Positions 47,742 to 56,562 of a stretch of DNA of 64,000 nucleotides are shown in pieces. Within the stretch, counting starts at the first letter, position 1, and each line of letters opens with the position of its first letter. Below the pieces are notes generated by a model that was not told where the DNA came from, ran no database searches, and saw only the letters and a list, made by a program, of their open reading frames with translations. Both the position numbers and the translations under genes were made by a program. The stretch is from an uncultured Desulfovibrio sp. Lineage in GTDB: Bacteria > Desulfobacterota > Desulfovibrionia > Desulfovibrionales > Desulfovibrionaceae. Where the stretch lies: positions 1-64,000 of the forward strand of contig CAJXYU010000009.1 in the NCBI GenBank assembly GCA_913063155.1, read 5' to 3'.

Positions 47742-49027
47742 ACGTATATATTCCCATCGCCGTCATGTTCATTCTGCTGCTTCTGGAGTTCCCGGTGGCG
47801 TTCTCCATTTTTGTCAGCACGATGACGTATTTCCTGTTTTTTTCCTATCTGCCCTTGATGATGGTGGTGCAGCGGATCGCCGAGGGCCTCAGCTCCTATG
47901 CGCTCCTTGCCATCCCGTTCTTCATCATGGCCGGTATCTTCATGAACCATTCCGGCATAAGCCGAAGGCTGTTGTCGTTCAGCAGCCTGCTCACCGGCCA
48001 TATGGCGGGCGGCCTCGCCCAGGTGAACATCGTGCTGAGTACTCTCATGGGCGGCCTGTCCGGTTCCAACCTGGCCGACGCGGCGATGAACGCCAAGCTC
48101 ATTGTCCCGTTCATGCTGAAAAAGGGCTACTCCAAGGGGTTCTCCGCAGCGGTCACTGCGGCATCCTCCCTGATCACGCCGATCATTCCTCCGGGCATCG
48201 CCCTCATTCTTTTCGGCTACATCAACAACGTGTCCATCGGCAGGCTCTTCCTCGCAGGCGTCATGCCTGGGGTGATGATGTGCGTTCTGATGATGCTGCT
48301 GGTCAGCAGGATCGCCAAGAAGCGCGGTTACCTTCCTGAAAGGGAAAAAAGGGCGAGCATGAAGGAGATCGCTTTCGGTCTCAAGGACGCCGCCATCGCC
48401 TTCACCCTGCCGATCATCATTATCGTGGGCATTCGTTTCGGGGTGTTCACGCCCACCGAAGCCGGAGCCATCGCGGTCCTTTTCTCCGTGATCATCGGCG
48501 CCTTCGTCTATCGAACCATGAACCTGCGGAAGTTTCAGATGGGGTTGGTGGAATCGGTGCTGGCCTCGGCCAACGTGCTGGTCATCATTGCCGTGTCCTA
48601 CGGCTTTTCGAAGTTCCTGACCTGGGAACAGCTCCCCCAGAACATAGCCGCATTCATTGCGGCCAATGTGCACAGCCAGACGCTGTTTCTGATCCTGGTG
48701 AACTTCATTCTGATCATTCTCGGCATGTTCATCGAAGGAAACGCCATTCTCATCGTGCTGTCGCCCCTGCTTGTGGCGGCCGCCAAAGTCATGGGGATTG
48801 ATCTCGTCCATTTCGGCATCATCGTGATTCTCAACTGCGCCATAGGGACGCTCACGCCGCCCCTGGGAACGGTCATGTTCACCACCTGCACCATCGTCAA
48901 GGTCCAGGTGACGGAGTTCATCCGTGAGGTCCTGCCGTTCTGGTTGATGCTCGTCGTGTCGTTGATCCTGGTCACGTTCATTCCGCAAATCAGCCTGTTC
49001 CTGCCGAATCTCGTTTTCGGCCAATAA
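47738..49027 (+). CDS. dctM: TRAP transporter large membrane subunit DctM
   Basis: This 429-residue protein has about twelve hydrophobic helices. Typical parts are ALLAIPFFIMAGIFMNHSGI, STLMGGLSGSNLADAAMNAK, SSLITPIIPPGIALILFGYI, and NCAIGTLTPPLGTVMFTTCT. Together with DctP and DctQ it forms a tripartite importer. It is followed by the catabolic genes. Confidence 0.96.
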   Translation: MNVYIPIAVMFILLLLEFPVAFSIFVSTMTYFLFFSYLPLMMVVQRIAEGLSSYALLAIPFFIMAGIFMNHSGISRRLLSFSSLLTGHMAGGLAQVNIVLSTLMGGLSGSNLADAAMNAKLIVPFMLKKGYSKGFSAAVTAASSLITPIIPPGIALILFGYINNVSIGRLFLAGVMPGVMMCVLMMLLVSRIAKKRGYLPEREKRASMKEIAFGLKDAAIAFTLPIIIIVGIRFGVFTPTEAGAIAVLFSVIIGAFVYRTMNLRKFQMGLVESVLASANVLVIIAVSYGFSKFLTWEQLPQNIAAFIAANVHSQTLFLILVNFILIILGMFIEGNAILIVLSPLLVAAAKVMGIDLVHFGIIVILNCAIGTLTPPLGTVMFTTCTIVKVQVTEFIREVLPFWLMLVVSLILVTFIPQISLFLPNLVFGQ

Positions 49028-49063
49028 CAATAATAAAATGACGCAATTTGCAAGGAGGCGGTC

Positions 49064-50107
49064 ATGAAAGCTTTCATGATCAACAAGCCGGGCGAGCACA
49101 GCATCGCCCACAATGTGGAGAAACCGACCATCACTGAGGACGAAGTCCTCGTCAGGGTCCGGCGCGTCGGCTTCTGCGGCAGCGACCTGAACACGTTCCG
49201 GGGCACCAACCCCATCGTGCAGTACCCGCGCATTCCCGGTCATGAAATCGCCGCGGAGGTCGTGGAGAGGGGAGCGAATGTTCCCGAGAAATTCCGGACG
49301 GGCGACAAGGTGCTGATCCTTCCGTACACCACGTGCGGAGAATGCTGGTCGTGCCTGAATAATCGTCCCAACGCCTGCAAGTCCAACAAGACGCTGGGCG
49401 TGCAGCAGGATGGCGGCATGACCGAATATCTGGCTGTTCGGCACGAAAAACTTATCGGCGGCATCAACCATATGTCGCTCGACGAGATCGCGCTGGTCGA
49501 ACCGCTGGCCGTCGGGTTCCACGCCGCTTACCGGGGAGAACCGAAGAAGGGCGAGACGCTCCTGGTCTTCGGCTGCGGCCTTGTGGGCCTTGGAGCCATT
49601 GCCGGCGGGAGCCAGGCCGGAGCCAAGGTCATTGCCGTGGACATAGACGACGGCAAACTGGAGCTGGCCAGGAAATTCGGAGCTTCTCACGGCATCAATT
49701 CCATGACGCGGAATCTGGAAGAGGAAGTGATGAAGTTGACCGACGGCCATGGCGCCTCGGTTACCGTTGAGGCCATCGGCCTTGGGCAGACTTTTGTTTC
49801 CGCCGTGAACCTCGCCGCCTTCTCGGGCCGCGTCGTGTATGTGGGGTACGTCAAGGATGCGGTGGCCTTCGACACCAAGCACTTCATCATGAAGGAGATC
49901 CAGATCCGCGGTTCGCGCAACGCCCTCAAGTCGGACTTTGAAAATGTCCTGAAGTTCATGAGCAGCGAACAGCCCCCCCTTGATGAACTGATCTCCATGG
50001 AAGTTCCGCTGGAAGAAGCCGGCGCTGCCCTGCAGCAGTGGGCCGACAACCCCGGAGCGATTACCAAGATTCTCGTGTCGTTCGATGAGGACGGCAAGGA
50101 AGGGTAG
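49064..50107 (+). CDS. Zinc-dependent dehydrogenase, probably L-galactonate 5-dehydrogenase type
   Basis: This 347-residue medium-chain dehydrogenase/reductase has the catalytic zinc site (CGSDLNTF at residues 38-45, GHEIAAEV near 60) and a structural zinc loop with four cysteines (CGECWSCLNNRPNAC). A Rossmann-like fold follows with VFGCGLVGLGAIAGG. In the order of this operon, an enzyme making tagaturonate would be L-galactonate 5-dehydrogenase (LgoD of E. coli). L-idonate or D-altronate dehydrogenases of the same family are alternatives. Substrate is inferred from the operon. Confidence 0.85.
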   Translation: MKAFMINKPGEHSIAHNVEKPTITEDEVLVRVRRVGFCGSDLNTFRGTNPIVQYPRIPGHEIAAEVVERGANVPEKFRTGDKVLILPYTTCGECWSCLNNRPNACKSNKTLGVQQDGGMTEYLAVRHEKLIGGINHMSLDEIALVEPLAVGFHAAYRGEPKKGETLLVFGCGLVGLGAIAGGSQAGAKVIAVDIDDGKLELARKFGASHGINSMTRNLEEEVMKLTDGHGASVTVEAIGLGQTFVSAVNLAAFSGRVVYVGYVKDAVAFDTKHFIMKEIQIRGSRNALKSDFENVLKFMSSEQPPLDELISMEVPLEEAGAALQQWADNPGAITKILVSFDEDGKEG

Positions 50108-50114
50108 TAAGGAT

Positions 50115-51575
50115 ATGGGAAACACCGTGACGAAACTTGAGCGCAAGGTGACGCATCCGGAAAGAATCCTGCAGGTCGGCAGCGGCAACTTCCTGAGGGG
50201 CTTTGTCGGCTGGATCGTGGACATCCTCAATGAGGGAGGCCTGGATTCCGGTATCGTCATTGCCCGTCCCACCTCTTCCGAGCCACGCTCGGAGTGGGCG
50301 GAGCAGCGGTACCTCTACACCACGGTCATGCGGGGGTACGATTCGGAAAACGTTCTGCAGAACGAGAAGAGGGTCATCTCGTCGGTCAACCGTGAACTGT
50401 CCACATACCGTGACTTCGAGGCGTTTCTTGATGTGGCCCGGAACCAGGATATCCGTTTCGTCTTTTCCAACACCACCGAGGCGGGTATCGCATTCGACGG
50501 GAACGACCGTTTCGACGACGTCCCGCCCGGCTCGTTCCCAGCGAAGATGACCCGTTTTCTGTACGAACGGTTTACGGTTCTGGGCGGCTCCGCCGAATCC
50601 GGACTCATTTTCCTGCCCTGCGAGCTCATCGACAACAACGGAGATGCGCTCAAGGAATGCATTCTGAAATATGCCGAGGCTTGGGGGCTGGAAAGCGGTT
50701 TCACTGATTGGGTGAGAAACGCCAACACCTTCTGTTCCACCTTGGTGGACAGGATTGTCACGGGTTTTCCTGACGAGGATTTTCCGGCGATTTCACAGGA
50801 ACTGGGCTATGAAGACCGGTTCATGGTCGCGGGCGAATTCTACCACCTGCTCGTTATCCAGGGGCCGGAGTTTGTCGGCAGGGAACTCAAGCTGGAGGAC
50901 TGCGGCCTGAATATCCGTATCGTCGAGGATCTGAAGCCGTACAAGGAACGCAAGGTCGGAATCCTGAATGGGTGCCATACGGCCCTGACGCCCGTGGCGT
51001 TGCTCGGCGGCATCGACCATGTCCGGGAGGCGGTGACCGAACCCCGCCTGGCCGCGTATCTGGACAGGATGACCAGGGAGGAGATTATTCCCTGCTTGAA
51101 TATGTCTGCAGATTCCCTGGCCGAATACGCCGCCGGGGTCATGGGGCGTTTCAGGAACCCGTTCATCCGACACCGTCTGCTGGATATCTCCCTGAACTCC
51201 ATGTCCAAGTTCAAGGCCCGTCTGCTTCCGCAACTGCTGAAGTACCATGCCGAAAACAAGGCCGTTCCTCCGTTCATGTCCCTTGCCCTGGCGGCGTTGA
51301 TCTGCCTGTATCGCGGCAAGGGCGAGGGAAGGACGTTCCAGCTCAAGGACGAACAGCGATTTATGGACCTGTTTTCCGAGCTGTGGGATGCCGCCGGGAA
51401 CGAGTTGCTGACGGCTGACCGGGCCCGGACCATCTCGGAAAAGGTGCTTTCCCTGGAAAGTCATTGGGGAGTGGATCTGACTTCCCTGGGCGGGCTGACG
51501 GAGAAAATCGCCGACGACATTCTGAGTATCAGGAACCAGGGTATGATGAAGACCCTGGAGGAGTATCTGGCATGA
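50115..51575 (+). CDS. uxaB: Tagaturonate reductase (altronate oxidoreductase)
   Basis: UxaB reduces D-tagaturonate to D-altronate with NADH. The 486-residue protein belongs to the mannitol dehydrogenase superfamily and shows ILQVGSGNFLRGFVGWIVDI at the N-terminus, RFVFSNTTEAGI, the catalytic KPYKERKVGILNGCHTAL (lysine and N-x-x-H), and FIRHRLLDISLNSMSKF. The start is the ATG at 50115 after AAGGAT. It overlaps uxaA by ATGA. Confidence 0.94.
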   Translation: MGNTVTKLERKVTHPERILQVGSGNFLRGFVGWIVDILNEGGLDSGIVIARPTSSEPRSEWAEQRYLYTTVMRGYDSENVLQNEKRVISSVNRELSTYRDFEAFLDVARNQDIRFVFSNTTEAGIAFDGNDRFDDVPPGSFPAKMTRFLYERFTVLGGSAESGLIFLPCELIDNNGDALKECILKYAEAWGLESGFTDWVRNANTFCSTLVDRIVTGFPDEDFPAISQELGYEDRFMVAGEFYHLLVIQGPEFVGRELKLEDCGLNIRIVEDLKPYKERKVGILNGCHTALTPVALLGGIDHVREAVTEPRLAAYLDRMTREEIIPCLNMSADSLAEYAAGVMGRFRNPFIRHRLLDISLNSMSKFKARLLPQLLKYHAENKAVPPFMSLALAALICLYRGKGEGRTFQLKDEQRFMDLFSELWDAAGNELLTADRARTISEKVLSLESHWGVDLTSLGGLTEKIADDILSIRNQGMMKTLEEYLA

Positions 51576-53071
51576 GCACCCTGTACCGAATCGACGAAGC
51601 CGACAATGTGGCCGTCACCTTTCATTCCCTAGAGCGGGGAAGCGAAGTGAGCTTGGACGGCGAATCCTTTGTGGTCGCCGATGCCGTGGCCGCAGGGCAC
51701 AAGATCGCCTTGCGCGATATCAAAAATGGGCAGGACGTCGTGAAGTACGGGGCCTCCATCGGGGTGGCCAGGGAAGACATCGGCAAGGGGCAATGGGTCC
51801 ACACCCATAACGTGCGCACCGGGCTGCAGGAGGAAATGAAGTACGCGTACACTCCGGTGGAAGCGGCGCCGTCCTCCTTTTCCTGGAAGGAATCCACTCC
51901 GCTCAATGTTTACAAAAGAGCCAACGGCAAGGTCGGCATCAGGAACGAACTGTGGATCATTCCCACTGTGGGCTGTGTGAACAGCGTGGCGCAGAATATC
52001 GTCGATGCCTTCAAGGCGGCCGGGCCGTACGAGGGCATCGATGGAGTGTACTGCTTTTCCCACCCCTATGGATGTTCACAGCTCGGGGATGATCATGAGA
52101 GAACGAAAAGCATTCTGCAGAACATGGCTCTTCATCCCAATGCGGGGGGAGTGCTGGTCCTTGGACTCGGTTGCGAAAACAACCAGGTGGACCGTTTCCG
52201 CGAGACCATGCCCGAGGTCTTTGATCCCGAGCGGATGCTGTTTCTGGAAGCCCAATCGGTCCAGGACGAAGTCGAAGCCGGTGTGGAAATGCTTCGGCAG
52301 TTGTACGGCAAGGCCTCCAGGGACAGGCGGGAGCCGGGGGCGTGGAAGGATATTGTTCTCGGCCTTGAATGCGGCGGTTCGGATGCGTTTTCCGGCATAA
52401 CCGCCAATCCGTTGATCGGCAGGGTGTCCGACTATGTCGTCGAGAACGGTGGGACAGCGGTTCTGACCGAGGTCCCGGAAATGTTCGGGGCCGAGCAGGT
52501 GCTGATGAACAATAGCGAGAACGAAGATGTTTTCGACAGAACCGTGGAGATGGTCAACGAGTACAAGCGCTACTACAGTTCACACGGCCAGCCGATCTAC
52601 GAGAATCCGTCCCCGGGCAACCACGCCGGGGGAATAACGACCCTTGAGGACAAATCGTTGGGGTGCATCCGCAAAGCGGGCACGTCGAAGATTGTGGATG
52701 TGGTCGGAACGGACGCCCGGGTGGGCCGGACAGGCTTGAACCTGCTCTACTCGCCGGGCAACGACCTCGTGGCCACCACCACCCTCGGCGCCGCCGGGTG
52801 TCAGCTGATCCTTTTTTCCACCGGGCGTGGAACACCTCTCGGTGGTTTTGTCCCGACCATGAAGATAGCCAGCAACTCCGCCCTTGCCGAGCGCAAGCCT
52901 GGGTGGATCGACTTCAACGCCGGAGTGCTGGCCGATGTCGGAACTGATCATGACGCGGTCTTGTCCGAGTTGTTGAAAAGCATCGCAGGAATCATCAATG
53001 GTGTCCCCACTTCCGCCGAACAGCGGGGCGATCGGCAGATAGCCATCTTCAAGACCGGGGTCACCCTTTAA
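51572..53071 (+). CDS. uxaA: Altronate dehydratase
   Basis: UxaA removes water from D-altronate to give 2-keto-3-deoxygluconate (KDG). The 499-residue protein has an N-terminal SAF domain (residues about 10-90, VAVTFHSLERGSEVSLDGES, HKIALRDIKNGQDVVKYG) and the large C-terminal dehydratase domain (RANGKVGIRNELWIIPTVGC, HPYGCSQLGDDHERTKSILQ, LECGGSDAFSGITANPLIGR). Conserved cysteines are likely metal ligands. It is full length and follows uxaB. Confidence 0.95.
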   Translation: MSTLYRIDEADNVAVTFHSLERGSEVSLDGESFVVADAVAAGHKIALRDIKNGQDVVKYGASIGVAREDIGKGQWVHTHNVRTGLQEEMKYAYTPVEAAPSSFSWKESTPLNVYKRANGKVGIRNELWIIPTVGCVNSVAQNIVDAFKAAGPYEGIDGVYCFSHPYGCSQLGDDHERTKSILQNMALHPNAGGVLVLGLGCENNQVDRFRETMPEVFDPERMLFLEAQSVQDEVEAGVEMLRQLYGKASRDRREPGAWKDIVLGLECGGSDAFSGITANPLIGRVSDYVVENGGTAVLTEVPEMFGAEQVLMNNSENEDVFDRTVEMVNEYKRYYSSHGQPIYENPSPGNHAGGITTLEDKSLGCIRKAGTSKIVDVVGTDARVGRTGLNLLYSPGNDLVATTTLGAAGCQLILFSTGRGTPLGGFVPTMKIASNSALAERKPGWIDFNAGVLADVGTDHDAVLSELLKSIAGIINGVPTSAEQRGDRQIAIFKTGVTL

Positions 53072-53130
53072 TATTATTTTTAACGGAATCAACGTATTGA
53101 GTTGTTTCTGTGTGCAAGGAGGATTTTGGA

Positions 53131-53766
53131 ATGACAAAGACATTGCACGACGCTTTGACCAGCCGTCTTGTTCCGGTGGCCGTCATTGACGACGCGGTCC
53201 ATGCCGCTCCCTTGGTGGACGCCCTGAAACGGGGCGGACTTGCCAGTATTGAAATAACGCTCCGCACTTCCGCAGCCCTGGAGGCCATTTCCATCGCCGC
53301 TTCCGAGGCCGACTTTTGCGTGGGAGCCGGAACTGTTCTGACTGTGGAGCAGGTTGACGCCGCAGTTGAGGCCGGAGCCGGGTTCATTGTCGCCCCCGGA
53401 TTCGACTCCAAGGTCGTCCGGCACTGCCTGGACAAAGGAGTCGAAGTCATTCCCGGTGTCTGTACTCCGTCCGAGGTGCAGGCCGCCATGGGACTCGGCC
53501 TCAAGCTGATCAAATTTTTCCCGGCCGAGGCCATGGGCGGCCCCAAGCTGCTGAAGGCTCTCGGCAGTGTTTATCGGGAGGTCCGCTTCATGCCCACCGG
53601 CGGCATCTCGTCCGCGAATCTGAACGACTACCTTAAGCTCGGCAATGTGGCCGCGTGTGGCGGCAGCTGGATGGTGAAGAAGGATCTCATGGCCGCCGGC
53701 GACTGGGAGACCATCACCAGGCTGACAAGGGAGGCCGTTGCTTGTGCGGAAGGTTCAGGGGCGTAG
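53131..53766 (+). CDS. eda: 2-keto-3-deoxy-6-phosphogluconate aldolase
   Basis: Eda cleaves KDPG to pyruvate and glyceraldehyde 3-phosphate. The start ATG (53131) has AGGAGG nine bases upstream, giving 211 residues. Catalytic parts are IEITLRT with the general base glutamate, VIPGVCTPSEVQAA, LIKFFPAEAMGG with the Schiff-base lysine, and FMPTGGISSANL with the phosphate loop. It comes before kdgK, so the order of genes is not the order of steps. It ends two bases before the kdgK start. Confidence 0.95.
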   Translation: MTKTLHDALTSRLVPVAVIDDAVHAAPLVDALKRGGLASIEITLRTSAALEAISIAASEADFCVGAGTVLTVEQVDAAVEAGAGFIVAPGFDSKVVRHCLDKGVEVIPGVCTPSEVQAAMGLGLKLIKFFPAEAMGGPKLLKALGSVYREVRFMPTGGISSANLNDYLKLGNVAACGGSWMVKKDLMAAGDWETITRLTREAVACAEGSGA

Positions 53767-53767
53767 A

Positions 53768-54715
53768 ATGGGAAAGCATCCGGATATTATTGCCCTTGGG
53801 GAACCCCTGTATGAGTTGAGTTCGACCGAAGAGGGCGACCTCGGGTCCGCCAAGTCGTTTCAGGTCGGTTTTGGAGGGGATTCCTCCAACTTCGCCGTTG
53901 CCGCCGCGCGTTCGGGAGGCTGTGTCGGATACCTGACGCGGTTGGGCGCCGACTCCTTTGGCGACGCCCTCATTGATCTCTGGGAGCGTGAAGGGATCGA
54001 CCATTCGCATGTGGTTCGTGACAAGGACGCCAAAACCGGCATCTATTTCATCAGCCGGGGCAACGGGGAACACTCGTTCACCTATTATCGTGCGGATTCC
54101 GCCGCCAGCCGCATGCAGCCCGGTTTCTTTCCGGATGCTTACATTGCGGAAGCCAAGCTCCTGCATATTTCCGGCATTAGCCAGGCGATCAGCGATTCGG
54201 CCCGCGCCACGACGATCCGGGCCATGGAAGTGGCCCGTGAGTCCGGCACATTGATCAGTTACGATACCAACCTGCGGTTGAACTTGTGGCCGCTGGAGCA
54301 GGCCCGCGAGACTATTCATCATGCAGCTTCACTTTGCGACATCTTTCTGCCGAGTCATGACGACGTCACCCGGCTTACCGGTCTGGAAGATCCGAAGGCG
54401 ATAATCGATTTTTATCTGGAGTTGGGCGTCAGGACCATTGTTCTGAAGATAGGCGGCGAAGGGGCGCTTCTGGCTCATGAGGGCGGTATTGAACACGTTC
54501 CCGGTTTTCCGGCGGAGCAGGTGGACGCCTCCGGGGCAGGCGACTGTTTTTGCGGGGCCTTTGTGGCCAAGTTGATCAGCGGCCACAGCATGAGGGACAG
54601 TGTGCGTTATGCCTGTGCCGCCGCCGCAATTTCAGTGACAGGGCTCGGTGCCGTACCGTCTTTTCCCCGTCAGGAGGCGGTGAAGGCGAAATTCCCGGAA
54701 GTCGAAGGCGTTTGA
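53768..54715 (+). CDS. kdgK: 2-keto-3-deoxygluconate kinase (PfkB family)
   Basis: KdgK phosphorylates KDG to KDPG. The 315-residue protein has the PfkB signatures VGFGGDSSNFAVAAARSG (residues about 38-55) and DASGAGDCFCGAFV (about 254-267) with the catalytic aspartate. GKTGIYFIS-like parts and IRTIVLKIGGEGALL agree. Its place between eda and mgsA supports KDG as substrate over other sugars. Confidence 0.92.
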   Translation: MGKHPDIIALGEPLYELSSTEEGDLGSAKSFQVGFGGDSSNFAVAAARSGGCVGYLTRLGADSFGDALIDLWEREGIDHSHVVRDKDAKTGIYFISRGNGEHSFTYYRADSAASRMQPGFFPDAYIAEAKLLHISGISQAISDSARATTIRAMEVARESGTLISYDTNLRLNLWPLEQARETIHHAASLCDIFLPSHDDVTRLTGLEDPKAIIDFYLELGVRTIVLKIGGEGALLAHEGGIEHVPGFPAEQVDASGAGDCFCGAFVAKLISGHSMRDSVRYACAAAAISVTGLGAVPSFPRQEAVKAKFPEVEGV

Positions 54716-54763
54716 TTCGTCGATTTTCGCGGGGAGGCACATTGTTTGGAAAGGGGAAGGGAT

Positions 54764-55228
54764 ATGAAGGATTCCAAAAGAATTGCTCTCGTCGCCCATG
54801 ACAACTGCAAGAAAGCTCTTCTTGAGTTTGTCGAAAACAATCTCGAGGCGCTTCATGTGCATGAGCTTATAGCAACGGGAACAACGGGTGGGTTGATTGA
54901 ACGACTCTTGAACGAAAGAATGCCGGAACGGGAAAAGGAAAGGGGCGGCGTCTTCAAGCTGAAGTCCGGTCCCCTGGGGGGAGACCAGCAGTTGGGAGCT
55001 CTCATCGCCGAAGGCGGAATAGACGTTTTGATTTTTTTCTGGGACCCGATGGAGCCCCAGCCGCATGACGTGGACGTGAAGGCGCTTCTTCGTCTGTCCG
55101 TGCTGTACAACATTCCAACGGCAAGCAATATGTCTTCTGCGGAATTTCTTGTCGGCTCACCATATTTTCATGCCGATTACACGATCCGGGAAGGATATTT
55201 TTCGGAGTATCTCGGACGAAGTCTCTGA
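54764..55228 (+). CDS. mgsA: Methylglyoxal synthase
   Basis: MgsA converts dihydroxyacetone phosphate to methylglyoxal and phosphate. The ATG at 54764 follows a GGGGAAGGG, giving 154 residues. Family marks are [49 protein letters not shown] with the catalytic aspartate, and [20 protein letters not shown]. It is the last gene before a strong terminator and so probably part of the sugar-acid operon. A role in relieving sugar-phosphate build-up is possible. Confidence 0.94.
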   Translation: MKDSKRIALVAHDNCKKALLEFVENNLEALHVHELIATGTTGGLIERLLNERMPEREKERGGVFKLKSGPLGGDQQLGALIAEGGIDVLIFFWDPMEPQPHDVDVKALLRLSVLYNIPTASNMSSAEFLVGSPYFHADYTIREGYFSEYLGRSL

Positions 55229-55249
55229 CGCCCCTCACGCGTCCATGAG

Positions 55250-55277
55250 GCCCGCAGCAAGTGCTGCGGGCTTTTTC
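55250..55277 (+). terminator. Strong terminator of the sugar-acid operon
   Basis: GCCCGCAGCA (55250-55259) pairs with TGCTGCGGGC (55262-55271) around AG, followed by TTTTTC. Confidence 0.92.
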
Positions 55278-55359
55278 TTGCAAAATAAATGTATTACAAA
55301 TCGAGGAATTGTAAGGTATACATTTCAGTTGTAAGGGTGTTTTTGCTTGATGAATACTT

Positions 55360-56199
55360 ATGGAGATCGGTCCGATTTTCCCAAAGGGGTTCATATTGCG
55401 AAGGCTGCGGGGGATCGTTTTTGGAGCGTTCATTGCGATCGTACTGGTTATGTGGTTTGCCGGGCCTCAGGCGTACGCCGAAAAACCGCTGGTGATTGAT
55501 TACCCTGATTTCTATCCCTTTTTTACCCGTGACGCATCCGGCCGGATGACGGGTTTTTTCTATGAAATCATCACCGGGGCGCTGACGGAACGTATGGGCA
55601 TAGAGGTCGAATGGCGACGTTTCCCCTGGGGGCGCTGCCAAGCCAATGTGCGTGATGGATTTGCCGACGCCATAGTTACGGTCCCGACGAAGAAACGTCT
55701 GCAATATACGCTTACCCATCCGACTCCTTTTTATAGGAAGTCGCTGCATCTGTTCACCCGGAGCGACCACCCCAGGATGGGTGATGTTCTGCGGGTTAAA
55801 TCCATTGCCGATATTGCGGAGATGAAGTTTTCCGTGGTCACCTATGTGGCCAACGACTGGAATAAAACCCATGTGGAGTCCCTGGGGATCAGGACGTATA
55901 AGACGCCGCAGCTCAATGGGGTTTGGCTGATGCTGGCCGAGGGCAGGGGTGATATAGCCATTGAGTGGCCTTTCGCGGCTTGGCCTGAAATCAAGGAGCA
56001 GAGTCTGTCCGCTTTGCTCATCGACACAGGGACCGTACTCGGTTCCATGCCCTTTCATCTGCTGGTCGGCAAGGAATCGGCCTATCTGTCCGTTCTGGGG
56101 GAGTTTGAAAAGACCATCCTGGATATGAAGGCGGACGGCGTCATTGATGCCGTCGTCAAACGGTACAAAAGAGAGCTGGAAGCGGAATATCTTCACTGA
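55360..56199 (+). CDS. Periplasmic solute-binding protein (SBP_bac_3 type)
   Basis: This 279-residue protein has a signal peptide (hydrophobic stretch about residues 18-38, cleavage after AYA) and the extracellular solute-binding family 3 fold: VIDYPDFYPFFTRDASGRMT, FFYEIITGALTERMGIEVEW, then GFADAIVTVPTKKRLQYTLT. No permease genes are nearby, so it may be a sensor or orphan binding protein rather than an ABC transporter part. The start at ATG 55360 is chosen because it allows a proper signal peptide. Confidence 0.8.
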   Translation: MEIGPIFPKGFILRRLRGIVFGAFIAIVLVMWFAGPQAYAEKPLVIDYPDFYPFFTRDASGRMTGFFYEIITGALTERMGIEVEWRRFPWGRCQANVRDGFADAIVTVPTKKRLQYTLTHPTPFYRKSLHLFTRSDHPRMGDVLRVKSIADIAEMKFSVVTYVANDWNKTHVESLGIRTYKTPQLNGVWLMLAEGRGDIAIEWPFAAWPEIKEQSLSALLIDTGTVLGSMPFHLLVGKESAYLSVLGEFEKTILDMKADGVIDAVVKRYKRELEAEYLH

Positions 56200-56208
56200 G
56201 GAGGGCAG

Positions 56209-56243
56209 CCCCGCCCCCCCTGAACGCGAAGAGGGGGACGGGG
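56209..56243. terminator. GC hairpin between convergent genes
   Basis: CCCCG-CCCCC (from 56209) pairs with GGGGG-A-CGGGG (to 56243) around a 12-base loop. There is no T run, but it separates convergent transcripts. Confidence 0.4.
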
Positions 56244-56274
56244 ACGTCCGGAAAAGGCGTTATTCCCGGCGCTG

Positions 56275-56562
56275 CTAGATCGTCATGTTGGAGATGACCC
56301 CCATGCCCGTGTAGGCGCTGAGGACATCCTTCTGGAAGTTGTAACTCTGGGACATGCCGGTCTTGTCGGACCCGCCGCCCGGGTTCATGTAGTCCAGTGT
56401 TTTGCTGACGAGAGCCCCCTCAAAGGATGTTTTGTCCACCGGAGCGGGGCTGCTGCCACTGCTGTTCATGTAATCCAGGGTCTTGGTCACAAGTTGGGCA
56501 TTGAACAATTGCTGGTCCATACCCGTGCTCGTACTCCCGACCCCGCCTGAGATTGTGTTCAT
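56275..56562 (-). CDS. Small protein with internal repeats
   Basis: This 95-residue protein contains two near-identical units: NAQLVTKTLDYMNSSG (residues about 21-36) and EGALVSKTLDYMNPGG (about 49-64), joined by flexible Gly/Ser/Pro. The C-terminus has NFQKDVLSAYTGMGVI. There is no signal peptide. Similar short LVxKTLDYMN proteins occur in Desulfovibrio, but I know no function. It may form filaments or bind a partner with repeated helices. It is transcribed leftward, convergent with the binding protein. Confidence 0.55.
   Translation of the reverse strand: MNTISGGVGSTSTGMDQQLFNAQLVTKTLDYMNSSGSSPAPVDKTSFEGALVSKTLDYMNPGGGSDKTGMSQSYNFQKDVLSAYTGMGVISNMTI

Noticed and set aside
47708-50272. An 854-residue open frame on the minus strand opposite the TRAP and dehydrogenase genes
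   Set aside because: It lies antisense to three clear genes, is rich in His, Gln, Asp and Glu as expected for a shadow of GC-biased codons, and has no family motifs.
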